Positions 53,865 through 62,441 of a stretch of DNA of 64,000 nt are shown piece by piece; the first letter of the stretch is position 1; each line of letters begins with the position of its first letter. The notes under the pieces were generated by a model. The model was not told the DNA's origin. It worked only from the letters and a program-made list of their open reading frames with translations, and searched no databases. Position numbers and translations under genes: made by a program. Source of the stretch: an uncultured Bacteroides sp. (GTDB lineage Bacteria > Bacteroidota > Bacteroidia > Cytophagales > Cyclobacteriaceae); assembly GCA_902168185.1 (NCBI GenBank), contig CABHOV010000072.1:1-64000 (forward strand), read 5' to 3'.

Positions 53865-56537
53865 CTACTTCCATTCAAACACAAAATTCCCGGCTACCAA
53901 TTGCACTATATTCTCCTGCAGCATCCTTTTGTTGAGATATACCTTTTGATTCGTTTCCGGAAGATATACCGTGGCTGTAGAATTGGGAGGTATCGTTACT
54001 GTATAGTTAATGCGTTTCCCCTGGCGCTTCCAGGAAGTTGTAATAGTTCCTTGAGGTCCGGTATGAGACGCTTCAAAATGATTGAGGCCTTTAACAAAAT
54101 ACGGCTGTAAAATTATATTCTTGAATCCGGGTTTGTTTACATCAGGCTTAATGCCACCGAGTCCTTTGTAAAGCCATGCTCCTATTTCTCCAAACATGAT
54201 ATGGTTCAGGGATATATCATGAGCGGATTGGATATTCCAGTTTTCATATAGCGTGGTAGCACCGTTTTTAATCCACCATCCCCAGGAAGGAAATGTTTCC
54301 TGTGCCGCTATGCGATATGCAACATCGGCATAGCCATTTTCACTCAATGCATTCAGAATTGCTTTTTGACCTAACAGGCCAACGTCCAAATGAAATCCAT
54401 CCGCTTCCACGCGCTTTGCCAGGTTGGTCGCAACCTTTGTTTTTAGCGTATCCGGTACCAGTCCCCAGAAAAGCGGTGCACTCAATTCGGTTTGGAGTCC
54501 TGTACTATATATACCAGTTTCAGCGTTCAGGTATTTCGCGTTAAAGGCATTCCTGATCTTGGTAGCAAGCGTGGTATATTTCAATTGATCATCAGGGTGA
54601 CCTAGTATAGCGGCAACACGGGCAAGAATAGCCGCGTCCGCATAATAATAACATGTGGAAGTAAGCTCCACAGGAGATTTTGATTTCACCGGAACCCAGT
54701 CGCCCAGCCCCCACGTTGTAAGCCCGGTGGGATAAGTGGCATCGATGTGATCCACATACCGCTTCATATTGTCGTAACAATCCGCCAGGATTTTACTGTC
54801 GCCATAGAACATATATATATTCCAGGGGATGATTGCAATCGTACTGGTCCAGTCAGGACCATTGGCCCATTCATAGCCCCAGCCGTTGGTGGGAATGATC
54901 GCGGGCAGTACACCATTCGGTTGCTGTTCATCGCGGTGATCCGCCATCCACTTCTCATATATAGTGATACCATCAAAACTATATAAACCGGTTTCTACAG
55001 CGATCTGTGCATCGCCCGTCCAGCCATTTTTTTCGCGCTGCGGACAATCGGTTGGATAACCAAAAAGATTCGAGAGATACGAATTATTAGTAGCATACCA
55101 GATTTTATCCACGATGGGATTCGAAGATTTTAAACGCCCCACAGCCGGTACATCACTATGCATAAAATATCCAACCAGGCTTTGTTGATTCAGGTTTAAT
55201 GGTTTATTACCCGTGACTTCTATATATTGAAATCCTTTATAGTTAAAATGTGGCATGAACTGTTCCTCCCCTTGTCCGCGAAGGATAACGATATCGGTTT
55301 GAAAGGGATCGGTTGTGCCTACAGGACGATAATGCTCATCAATGTTGGATTGATCTACACGGCCATTTGGATACACACGCTCACCGTGCTTTAGCCGTAC
55401 CGTTGTACCGGCAGTGCCACTGACCCGAAGCTGTGCAACTCCGGCAATGTTTCTGCCCAGGTCAAAAATATAAGTAGTGTCGTTCAATTTACGGAAGCCT
55501 TTGGCTATAATTTCTTCAACATTGCGTATCGGATGCAGGGTCTGTGCTACGATCTGTGCTGCAGGTGCCTGACGATAAATTATATCTTTCCATGTTGTTT
55601 CGATAAAGCCAGGAGTATTCCAACCCGGCTGTTCCAGTCTTGCATCATAATGCTCTGCAGTATAAATACTGTTGAATATCACCGGGCTCAATGAAGTTTT
55701 CCATCCTTTACCAGTGGAAATAGTTTCGGTGCTGCCATCGTCATAGGTGATGCGCAGGTCCAGGCAAAATGCAGGACGTGCGCGCCATGTTGCCGTGTGG
55801 AAATTCCATACTGCAGTAGATTGATGATTATACCAGCCGTTGCCAAGCAACATTCCTATAGCATTCGTCCCTGATTGGAGTTGCGTGGTTACATCATGGG
55901 TCAGGTATAAAATTCTGCGGTCAAAACGGGTATACATCGGATCAAGACGATGATCGCCTATCTTCTTGCCATTTATATATAGTTCAAATAATCCCGCTGC
56001 TGCAACGTATGCCCTGGCGGACACGATCTTCTTTTTAGAAGTGAATTCCTTGCGGAAGTATGGCGCTGGTTTGGTATTTTCATCATGACCATCGCTGATC
56101 CAGGCTCCCTGCCAGTTCTTCATGTCCATCATGCCGGTTTCAAAACGAGCAATAGTACCTTGTCTGGATTTTGTATTCTCATGATCGGCTATATCCAATC
56201 GCCAGAAATAACGCGTAAAGGGTTTTAATTTTTCACCACTATATGTTGCCAGTGTGTTATCTGAATTAACCCAGCCACTGCTCCATATACTCCCTTTGTC
56301 TACGGTGAGCGCTATAGAATCTGTATCTATCAAAATGCGATAAGATGTTTGCCGTGCACCGTGTCGCGCATCTTCAATACTCCATGTAAATCTTGGATTA
56401 GAGGCATCAATACCAATCGGGTTCACCAGGTATTCAGTCTTCAGATTAATGGCCCGACATGCCGACTGAGCATGAATTGTCATTGGGATATGTATAGTCA
56501 GTGATAATAAAGTAAAGATGCGTGCGTACCAGTACAT
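53865..56537 (-). CDS. alpha-L-rhamnosidase, family GH78
   Basis: 890 residues with a signal peptide (about 1-23). Domain order is as in bacterial GH78 enzymes: N-terminal beta domains (LVNPIGIDASNPRFTWSIED; RYFWRLDIADHENTKSRQGT), the Bac_rhamnosid_N type domain (ARAYVAAAGLFELYINGKKI; YTRFDRRILYLTHDVTTQL), then the (alpha/alpha)6 barrel with GYPTDCPQREKNGWTGDAQI, which carries the catalytic Asp and Glu region, and GWGYEWANGPDWTSTIAIIP. The C-terminal beta domain has SWKRQGKRINYTVTIPPNST. It releases terminal rhamnose from plant glycosides or pectin side chains in the periplasm or outside. No SusC/SusD genes are adjacent. Confidence 0.92.
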   Translation of the reverse strand: MYWYARIFTLLSLTIHIPMTIHAQSACRAINLKTEYLVNPIGIDASNPRFTWSIEDARHGARQTSYRILIDTDSIALTVDKGSIWSSGWVNSDNTLATYSGEKLKPFTRYFWRLDIADHENTKSRQGTIARFETGMMDMKNWQGAWISDGHDENTKPAPYFRKEFTSKKKIVSARAYVAAAGLFELYINGKKIGDHRLDPMYTRFDRRILYLTHDVTTQLQSGTNAIGMLLGNGWYNHQSTAVWNFHTATWRARPAFCLDLRITYDDGSTETISTGKGWKTSLSPVIFNSIYTAEHYDARLEQPGWNTPGFIETTWKDIIYRQAPAAQIVAQTLHPIRNVEEIIAKGFRKLNDTTYIFDLGRNIAGVAQLRVSGTAGTTVRLKHGERVYPNGRVDQSNIDEHYRPVGTTDPFQTDIVILRGQGEEQFMPHFNYKGFQYIEVTGNKPLNLNQQSLVGYFMHSDVPAVGRLKSSNPIVDKIWYATNNSYLSNLFGYPTDCPQREKNGWTGDAQIAVETGLYSFDGITIYEKWMADHRDEQQPNGVLPAIIPTNGWGYEWANGPDWTSTIAIIPWNIYMFYGDSKILADCYDNMKRYVDHIDATYPTGLTTWGLGDWVPVKSKSPVELTSTCYYYADAAILARVAAILGHPDDQLKYTTLATKIRNAFNAKYLNAETGIYSTGLQTELSAPLFWGLVPDTLKTKVATNLAKRVEADGFHLDVGLLGQKAILNALSENGYADVAYRIAAQETFPSWGWWIKNGATTLYENWNIQSAHDISLNHIMFGEIGAWLYKGLGGIKPDVNKPGFKNIILQPYFVKGLNHFEASHTGPQGTITTSWKRQGKRINYTVTIPPNSTATVYLPETNQKVYLNKRMLQENIVQLVAGNFVFEWK

Positions 56538-56980
56538 TCTATAGGTCGTTATAAAAACGAATATAGAGGATGTGCTCCGCTTTCAATAACCGCTTATGAA
56601 ATTCTGTAAAAAAGGTTTCAACTATCCTATACTATCCTGCCATGGCTCATTAAAAATACATGATGCTGACGATTACGATGAATGGTGAGACGCATATTCG
56701 AAAAAGACTTTAGACAGCGGTTCGATTGATTCTAAAGTGGTTCGATTCTTACACACGTGTTTTCAACTACAAACAATATAGGAGCGCATTTGAGCTATTG
56801 CGATACAAGGCAATGCATGGTATTTTCCGATGAGGACTCAAAAAGAATGCATTTCTTTTTTACAAACTAGTGTAATGAATTAAAATGGTACATGACGATC
56901 GTGCACAACGTACTGGCCGGAGCACGGATTGATTTTAGGGATCAGTGAAAGTTATAATTTTGTTTCTATAAATCTGCTCT
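56538..56980. other. 443-bp intergenic region
   Basis: Between divergent GH78 and the 56981 gene. It holds a good promoter candidate at its right end and a short repeated GGTTCGATT (56732 and 56751 regions) that superficially resembles a tRNA T-arm but has no acceptor stem. No ORF supported. Confidence 0.5.
56929..56962 (+). promoter_or_regulatory. putative promoter of the secreted Cys/His protein
   Basis: TTG at 56929-56931 and TAATTTTG at 56955-56962, 23 bp apart, fit the -33/-7 pattern, 18 bp before ATG 56981. Confidence 0.45.
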
Positions 56981-57592
56981 ATGCGTTTGCCAAATTATCC
57001 AATCTGCTTCCCGAACCTTTCAGTGAAATTGCATCCGTCACTTTATGTGGCAATCTGCTTCCTGCTGATCTTCAGTCAATCACACGGACAAAGTTTAAAT
57101 GAAAACTGGAAACAAGAATTATCAACGTCGATGACGCAGTTTATGAACTGCACCAGTACATCTTCCGAAAAATATCAATGCAGCTCTTTTATAGGCGAAT
57201 CGGTCGCCAAGGTGTATAAAGTAAATGCTTTCTATTCAGATAAATTAAAACGGTATCTGCAGATCTTTGAAATATCAAACTCCATGTTGGATAATGGCCA
57301 ATGGACTTTACTAGGACATGCTTACGAACAAAAAGCACTAAATGAAGCACAGAAAAATGCCAATGACAAGAAAGCTGTGATCGCTGTGTATACTACATCT
57401 ACCGGAGGCAAACACATAGCGTTGATCCTGCCCGGCCAACTGGAGTATTCTGGCTCCTGGGGATTTAATGTACCGAATTCAGCTTCCTTCTTTTTTGATA
57501 ATCCCACCAAGTCGTATTTAGACAAAGGCCTCTCCTATGCGTTCGGGAAAAATATGATCAAAGATGTAGCCTTGTATTGCCGAAAATATTAG
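56981..57592 (+). CDS. secreted protein with NlpC/CHAP-like Cys/His pattern
   Basis: 203 residues with a signal peptide (hydrophobic 21-33, cleavage near HGQS). The motif YQCSSFIGESVAKVY puts Cys67 at the start of a helix, and GGKHIALILPG puts His145 on a strand, the order seen in papain-like NlpC/P60 and CHAP amidases. WGFNVPNSASFFFDNP follows. If catalytic, the target would be an amide bond, for example in peptidoglycan, but no family match is certain. It converges on the XrtN operon with 3 bp between stops. Confidence 0.55.
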   Translation: MRLPNYPICFPNLSVKLHPSLYVAICFLLIFSQSHGQSLNENWKQELSTSMTQFMNCTSTSSEKYQCSSFIGESVAKVYKVNAFYSDKLKRYLQIFEISNSMLDNGQWTLLGHAYEQKALNEAQKNANDKKAVIAVYTTSTGGKHIALILPGQLEYSGSWGFNVPNSASFFFDNPTKSYLDKGLSYAFGKNMIKDVALYCRKY

Positions 57593-57595
57593 CCG

Positions 57596-58105
57596 CTATT
57601 TTTTGAGTGCATTCAATTTTTCAAGCAGCTTGATTTTTATATAGCACGTCCACAATAGCCATCCGCCGATCACCCCAAAGGAGCAGTCCAGAAGACGCCA
57701 GTATAGCGGTATATTTCTGACACTTCCTGCAATGAAGGCGAGCGGAAAAATGCCAGCGCAAGCAATTAGTCCAAATTCAATTACCCATATATTTTTAACG
57801 GGGTCCCGCAAAGGACCTATAAACACTATAGCAATTACCAGGTGCGCAAACGCAAGCCAGTCTGTTCCGTACGATATAAACGGATACTTCATATTGGTTT
57901 CGTGAATTCCTGTATAAGCAAGTTCAATCCACCGTGTTAATGTATTTTCGCACGAGCAGGATTGTATCCATGTATGTGCTATACTCAGCTCCCACTCTAT
58001 TGGGAAAGCCGTAACACCGCTAATGACGAGCCCCACTATAAATACTTGCAAGATCCGTTTTATGCTTCTTTGAATTGCAATGACTGAATTCTGATCCGGT
58101 ATCAT
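57596..58105 (-). CDS. four-helix membrane protein, third gene of XrtN operon
   Basis: 169 residues from ATG 58105, 7 bp after the xrtN stop; an earlier ATG would start inside xrtN. Four hydrophobic segments (about 20-38, 78-96, 104-124, 130-155). It has a Cys-rich loop WIQSCSCENTLTRWIELAYT and a conserved-looking HETNMKYPFISYGTDWLAF. No catalytic motif of exosortase is present. Close spacing indicates co-expression with xrtN, and a role in sorting or in the modification of the sorted protein is inferred. Confidence 0.65.
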   Translation of the reverse strand: MIPDQNSVIAIQRSIKRILQVFIVGLVISGVTAFPIEWELSIAHTWIQSCSCENTLTRWIELAYTGIHETNMKYPFISYGTDWLAFAHLVIAIVFIGPLRDPVKNIWVIEFGLIACAGIFPLAFIAGSVRNIPLYWRLLDCSFGVIGGWLLWTCYIKIKLLEKLNALKK

Positions 58106-58112
58106 ACTATAT

Positions 58113-59462
58113 CTATTGTTTTCTCGATAATGCACTTTTGCTAAAGATTCTTTCGAGTTCCGTACGCAAAGTTGCCTCTGTGCTTGCCGTAACATTGACC
58201 AGGCAAAAGCCAGGTTTACCCTGGAACATTTCCAGGCGCCAGGTTAACTGATCGATAGTATGTGTGTTGCCGTTAGTATACCACCATGCTGTATACAAGA
58301 TGGCGCCAGGCTTATGAAGTTGTCCGCAGTAAATTTCATGACCATCTATAGCTATAGTCTTGACACTTTTAAAGGTATAGCCGCTTCCTTTCCAACAGAT
58401 CAATGGAGTATGCTCTCCGGAAAAGAATTCCGGGATGCTCTTGATATATACCAGGATATTCTTGTTGAACATTTTGGTAATGCCATTCTCCATGTCTACA
58501 GGCTGAAACCCCTCCAATTGAACGTGAGCATGTTCCGGATTTGTATGTGTTCTTTCATGCCGGATTTGCCAGCCTGTCCAGACTGTTGCAAGTGCTAATG
58601 CAGTAATCAGGACTTGCGTAAATATACTGGTCTGTATAGGACGTGCCTCTTGTGAGAACGGTTTTCCGAGCCGGCTTATCATCCAACGACCGAGGAAATA
58701 TAGCGGGACTACTACATACAAGAGCATGCAAAATATACCCATCATCTCATGCAAAGGATGCCCGGGTGCAATGCGGAACAATACGAGCATAACAATGCGC
58801 AAAAGATTGCTGACAACGTTGAGTAACAAAACAAGGGAGAAGAAAACCGTCAGCGGCAAGAAGCCAAGCTTCAGTTTTCGGGTGTGATATTGATGCGCGA
58901 TGAGGAAGACTCCCATGAGCAGTGATGTAGCCAGCATATTGAGGCCCATACACGCTTCATCAACGCTGAATGCCGTTCCATTGAGTAACATCACATTCCC
59001 TTCCACATGTATCATCATCCCTGCTGCCGAAAGTAATTTTCCCGCCCAGTCACTCAGTTGTAAGCGGATTGGAAATCCAAGTATGATAACTATCTGGTTG
59101 AAAAATGGTGACATGAAAGCCAGCAGGAACAGCACCAGAGAATTGATTCGACCCAGCATAAGTTCAAGCAAAAACAGAATATAAAAGGCCAGCGCAAAAA
59201 AATAAAATGTACGTACCGCATAGATATAGGCAACAGAACCCATCATCAGGATGGCCACCAGGTATATATAGTTTATCCGTTGCTTCCCATTTGTAAGTAT
59301 AACAAAAGGCAGCAGGCAAAAGCCTAGTAATACATTGCTCGCCGAGACAAAGGATAGCGGAAAGGCAATCGCCCCTCCTGCTATCCCGAGTGTGATCCAG
59401 CCAACACACTTATAATGATCGGGGCGAATAAAATACCGCAAATACACTAACAAGACGTTCAT
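58113..59462 (-). CDS. xrtN: exosortase N
   Basis: 449 residues. About eight N-terminal membrane helices contain the exosortase triad: Cys in SVDEACMGLNMLATSLLMGV, Arg in VSNLLRIVMLVLF and His in PGHPLHEMMGI. A C-terminal soluble part (about 300-445) with HTPLICWKGSGYTF and LYTAWWYTNGNTHTIDQL is similar to the EpsI-like extension of exosortases. The enzyme recognises a PEP-CTERM-like tail, cleaves it and transfers or releases the protein at the outer face of the inner membrane. Its start overlaps the stop of the VIT gene in ATGA. Assignment to type N rests on the VIT partner. Confidence 0.85.
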   Translation of the reverse strand: MNVLLVYLRYFIRPDHYKCVGWITLGIAGGAIAFPLSFVSASNVLLGFCLLPFVILTNGKQRINYIYLVAILMMGSVAYIYAVRTFYFFALAFYILFLLELMLGRINSLVLFLLAFMSPFFNQIVIILGFPIRLQLSDWAGKLLSAAGMMIHVEGNVMLLNGTAFSVDEACMGLNMLATSLLMGVFLIAHQYHTRKLKLGFLPLTVFFSLVLLLNVVSNLLRIVMLVLFRIAPGHPLHEMMGIFCMLLYVVVPLYFLGRWMISRLGKPFSQEARPIQTSIFTQVLITALALATVWTGWQIRHERTHTNPEHAHVQLEGFQPVDMENGITKMFNKNILVYIKSIPEFFSGEHTPLICWKGSGYTFKSVKTIAIDGHEIYCGQLHKPGAILYTAWWYTNGNTHTIDQLTWRLEMFQGKPGFCLVNVTASTEATLRTELERIFSKSALSRKQ

Positions 59463-62032
59463 TGTGCCAGTCTCAGTTTTGATCTATATATCGTATAGGC
59501 TATAAAAGTCAGAAACAGTATAATCAGCATCCATTCATGTGGTTCAGGTACAGCACCTGATGAATTCTTGCTGGCATTCAATAAACTGTTATCGATGTCG
59601 TGAATACCAAATCGCTTGTAATCCTCCTGCGTCTCTAATACGATCAGACTCGATACCGGAGAGACGACGTAGGCGGTAGCGGCTTCCTCGACCAGTGCCT
59701 CATCGATATAGTCATCGTTAAAGTAATCGGAACCTATATTTCGCATGATGTTATTGTAGGCAAACAGCCGTGCTAAATGATCGGGAGCGTTGTCTTCTCC
59801 GGCTGGCGCATTTTCATGCTTTACCTTTCTGATAATCATGTGTGCATCGTGAAGAATTATACACTCATCCGATTCTTCTGTTAGTGGGAATGTTTTATTT
59901 TCCAAATGATTAAGAAGCGTGTTTATAGGGCCTTCTGCAAAATCCAATCCCCGTAACTCCCGGAACGAGCTCACGTAAGTGGACACATCTCCCTCCAGGT
60001 TATATACTTTTACTTTTTTCTTTGCTGCAAAGAATTTGCGAACACCTTGTGCAAACTTACTATCCTTGAAATCACGCAAGTGTGGAGAGAGGTCTTTTCC
60101 CTTGGTAATCACCAGAGAGTGTTCTATATCTTTTACGCGGTGAAAGGGAAACAAAGAAAAATTCTGTCCATGCAGCGCCCTGGTCAGGCCTTTCCAATTG
60201 CCGGTATTTATATTCATCATTTCCTGATCAACGCAGGCATACAGCGTATATTCATTCGAAAGCGCTGACAGTGCATCAATCTCATCCTGGCTCCAGCTAT
60301 TGTTGATGTCAAGGTATATATTTTTGAATGACACCTGCTGGAGTTTAGGCTCATGCGTTGCCAGTGAGTATGTATAGCCGTTAAAGCTGAATCGATTATC
60401 TTTTATAGGAACGGCCTTATAACTGAAAGCAAAATCAGGATCGTATGACTGCTCGAAAATATAGTCGCCTTTTTTATCCTTCATAAAGTCACCGGGCAGA
60501 TCAACATCCTTTGCGCCCCCTATAAACCGTATACGATGTGTTTCTTTTGCACCACTTGGGCTCGGCCCGCGGAATGTTATACCTTCATAGTACACTTTTC
60601 CTTCCTGCAGCCTGAGTGGTGATGTGACGCCTATCTTGAACTTGCGCTCTTCGTCTTTCGTACATGGAAAAATGCGAACCGAAACAGTGTTGCCCTCCTG
60701 CCAATGTACAACCGATGGATCACGCGCCTCAACGCCAACAATTGTCTTGTAAGCCTTTACCGCTTTTTGTTTCGAGGTCAGTATACCTTTTTGCTCCGTG
60801 CCATTGATCCATAGCGAGAGTGAAGTTACAACGGAACCTTCGGGTAATTGAAAAGTATAGATCGCTTCTTCAGTATTACCCCCCCAGCCGTCGCCACCTG
60901 CATTATTGCGAATGTTCAGGTACTTCTCCGTATAGGCCAATCGCAGATCTGTATATATGTCTACATCCGAAACAATATAGGAGGTTGTAAGATTATCACC
61001 CGACCATAAGCGTTCCTGGGCCTGGTGACGTCCATTATGAAAAGACTGTAGTATCTTTACCCGGTCATCCTTCGAAACAGAAGTTCCCGCAAAAAAACTT
61101 GCTACATATACCAATGGGTCATGTTTCTTTACTTCACTCCAGGACGGTGAGGATGGCATAAATTGCCAATCAGCAAATCGGTTGTGAGTTGTATATACCA
61201 GGTCCGACTTCAGGATGCGCTGCGAGATCCAGTCGTTCTTCAGGGATTGTCCTATCGTTACCCATACCGGAAGCTCCATCTCCGGGTACATAACAGATTG
61301 GTTGGCGAGCGTTTCGATTCTTGTGACACGAGTATTCCATTCAATGACAAAACTGGTGACATACGCCAGCGTTGCAACGACACCGACAAGCACCGCATGG
61401 TATTGCATTTTTCCATTGCGTAAAGAAAATCGTAACAGACAAAGGCAAGCGATACATACAGTAAGCGGCACAAAGGCATGCATTCCTATTCCCAGAAACA
61501 GGATCCCAATCGTTCCTACACCGTAGATATGGGCAACAAAGATCGACAAGTATATATACAACACGATGGCACTTCCCAATAACACCTGTTGCAATCTGTT
61601 AATCCACAGTGGAAGTATATGAAAGAACCGGTAACTCAACGTTGTTATTGAAGCAATGATCAGGCAGGCGCAAAGCCAATCAGTCGAGTCCTGGAAGACT
61701 GTAAAAACTCTATTGAGCGCATACGCACTTATCAGAAACAAGTTAAGAAGGATAACCGTCTTGTGAATATTTTCTTTTCTCCAGCTCTTTGTGATACCGT
61801 ATGAATGATCGGTGATTAGCAGCACTACATATACAAGTGCAAGAAGATAATGTACTACAAAGGTTGAAACGTGCTCGCCCTCATCCAGGTTAAAAAAAGC
61901 AAAGGTTACGTAAAGACAAAACGATATACTTAAAAGAGCATATCCTACTATATAAATCATCGAGTTGGGCGTCTCTTCTCCGGTAGAGTAAATAGCATCT
62001 GGCTGCGTGAAGGGGGACTGAATTTTTTCCAT
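59459..62032 (-). CDS. XrtN-system VIT domain protein with PEP-CTERM-like tail
   Basis: 857 residues. About seven membrane helices in the first 240 residues; then an extracytoplasmic part with a VIT domain (about 370-500: TEEAIYTFQLPEGSVVTSLS, ARDPSVVHWQEGNTVSVRIF, FKIGVTSPLR) and a following vWA-like or helical section. The C-terminus is VPEPHEWMLIILFLTFIAY then TIYRSKLRLAQ: a PEP-type motif, a membrane helix and a basic end, the classic exosortase sorting signal. It is the likely substrate of the exosortase encoded immediately downstream. Two copies of an operator-like palindrome lie upstream (62054-62070 and 62214-62230). Confidence 0.85.
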   Translation of the reverse strand: MEKIQSPFTQPDAIYSTGEETPNSMIYIVGYALLSISFCLYVTFAFFNLDEGEHVSTFVVHYLLALVYVVLLITDHSYGITKSWRKENIHKTVILLNLFLISAYALNRVFTVFQDSTDWLCACLIIASITTLSYRFFHILPLWINRLQQVLLGSAIVLYIYLSIFVAHIYGVGTIGILFLGIGMHAFVPLTVCIACLCLLRFSLRNGKMQYHAVLVGVVATLAYVTSFVIEWNTRVTRIETLANQSVMYPEMELPVWVTIGQSLKNDWISQRILKSDLVYTTHNRFADWQFMPSSPSWSEVKKHDPLVYVASFFAGTSVSKDDRVKILQSFHNGRHQAQERLWSGDNLTTSYIVSDVDIYTDLRLAYTEKYLNIRNNAGGDGWGGNTEEAIYTFQLPEGSVVTSLSLWINGTEQKGILTSKQKAVKAYKTIVGVEARDPSVVHWQEGNTVSVRIFPCTKDEERKFKIGVTSPLRLQEGKVYYEGITFRGPSPSGAKETHRIRFIGGAKDVDLPGDFMKDKKGDYIFEQSYDPDFAFSYKAVPIKDNRFSFNGYTYSLATHEPKLQQVSFKNIYLDINNSWSQDEIDALSALSNEYTLYACVDQEMMNINTGNWKGLTRALHGQNFSLFPFHRVKDIEHSLVITKGKDLSPHLRDFKDSKFAQGVRKFFAAKKKVKVYNLEGDVSTYVSSFRELRGLDFAEGPINTLLNHLENKTFPLTEESDECIILHDAHMIIRKVKHENAPAGEDNAPDHLARLFAYNNIMRNIGSDYFNDDYIDEALVEEAATAYVVSPVSSLIVLETQEDYKRFGIHDIDNSLLNASKNSSGAVPEPHEWMLIILFLTFIAYTIYRSKLRLAQ

Positions 62033-62042
62033 GTGGTTAGAT

Positions 62043-62075
62043 TATTTAAAAGTACTTTGTAATTCAAAGTTTAAA
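62043..62075. repeat. 33-bp direct repeat, copy 1, with palindromic operator
   Basis: This is identical, except for one base (C at 62065 against A at 62225), to 62203-62235, exactly 160 bp away. It contains ACTTTG (62054-62059), TAATT, CAAAGT (62065-62070), a perfect 6-5-6 palindrome just 22 bp upstream of the VIT gene start. A dimeric repressor or activator would fit. Confidence 0.75.
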
Positions 62076-62202
62076 GGCAAATTTTTATAGCGCTACCCTA
62101 CTTCCAGATCTGCTTTCTATTATCCACGGTGTAATCATCGGTATAGTTTCATTACGTTGGATTTGCTCAATGCAGTCTAACGGAACGAGCGTATTATAGT
62201 TG

Positions 62203-62235
62203 TATTTAAAAGTACTTTGTAATTAAAAGTTTAAA
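62203..62235. repeat. 33-bp direct repeat, copy 2
   Basis: Second copy of the element; here the right half-site is AAAAGT, so the palindrome has one mismatch. It may be a weaker, auxiliary operator allowing DNA looping with copy 1. Confidence 0.7.
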
Positions 62236-62349
62236 TATACTTTTGAACGTGCAGCAGTGACCTTGAATCAAAAGTCTGATTTTGACCGCACCGGTCTTTA
62301 GAATGCTTTGACTACCAGGAGATTTACTGATATCGAAATGATACCCCTG

Positions 62350-62400
62350 ACGTTCTAAAATTACTTCCCGGGATAACCTATAAAAGTAATTTCAGAACGT
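62350..62400 (-). terminator. 17-bp-arm inverted repeat after esterase gene
   Basis: ACGTTCTAAAATTACTT (62350-62366) and AAGTAATTTCAGAACGT (62384-62400) pair over 17 bp with one mismatch and a 17-nt loop containing CCCGGGA. It lies 41 bp after the esterase stop on the minus strand. No T-run; terminator or bound site. Confidence 0.55.
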
Positions 62401-62441
62401 GCAGAGAAATAAGTATGGATGTGCTGTGAATTTGATAAAAG

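Larger units (their letters stand above)
62033..62441. other. 409-bp region upstream of XrtN operon
   Basis: It holds two copies of a 33-bp repeat and a large inverted repeat, each listed below. No ORF of note. Confidence 0.6.

Noticed and set aside
56730-56765. GGTTCGATTC sequence resembling a tRNA T-arm
   Set aside because: No acceptor stem, D-arm or anticodon arm can be folded around it. It is only a short repeated word.
59459-62032. Alternative call: MSEP-CTERM/exosortase K system
   Set aside because: The VIT domain partner and the three-gene order fit XrtN better. The tail reads VPEP, not MSEP. A profile search would settle it.
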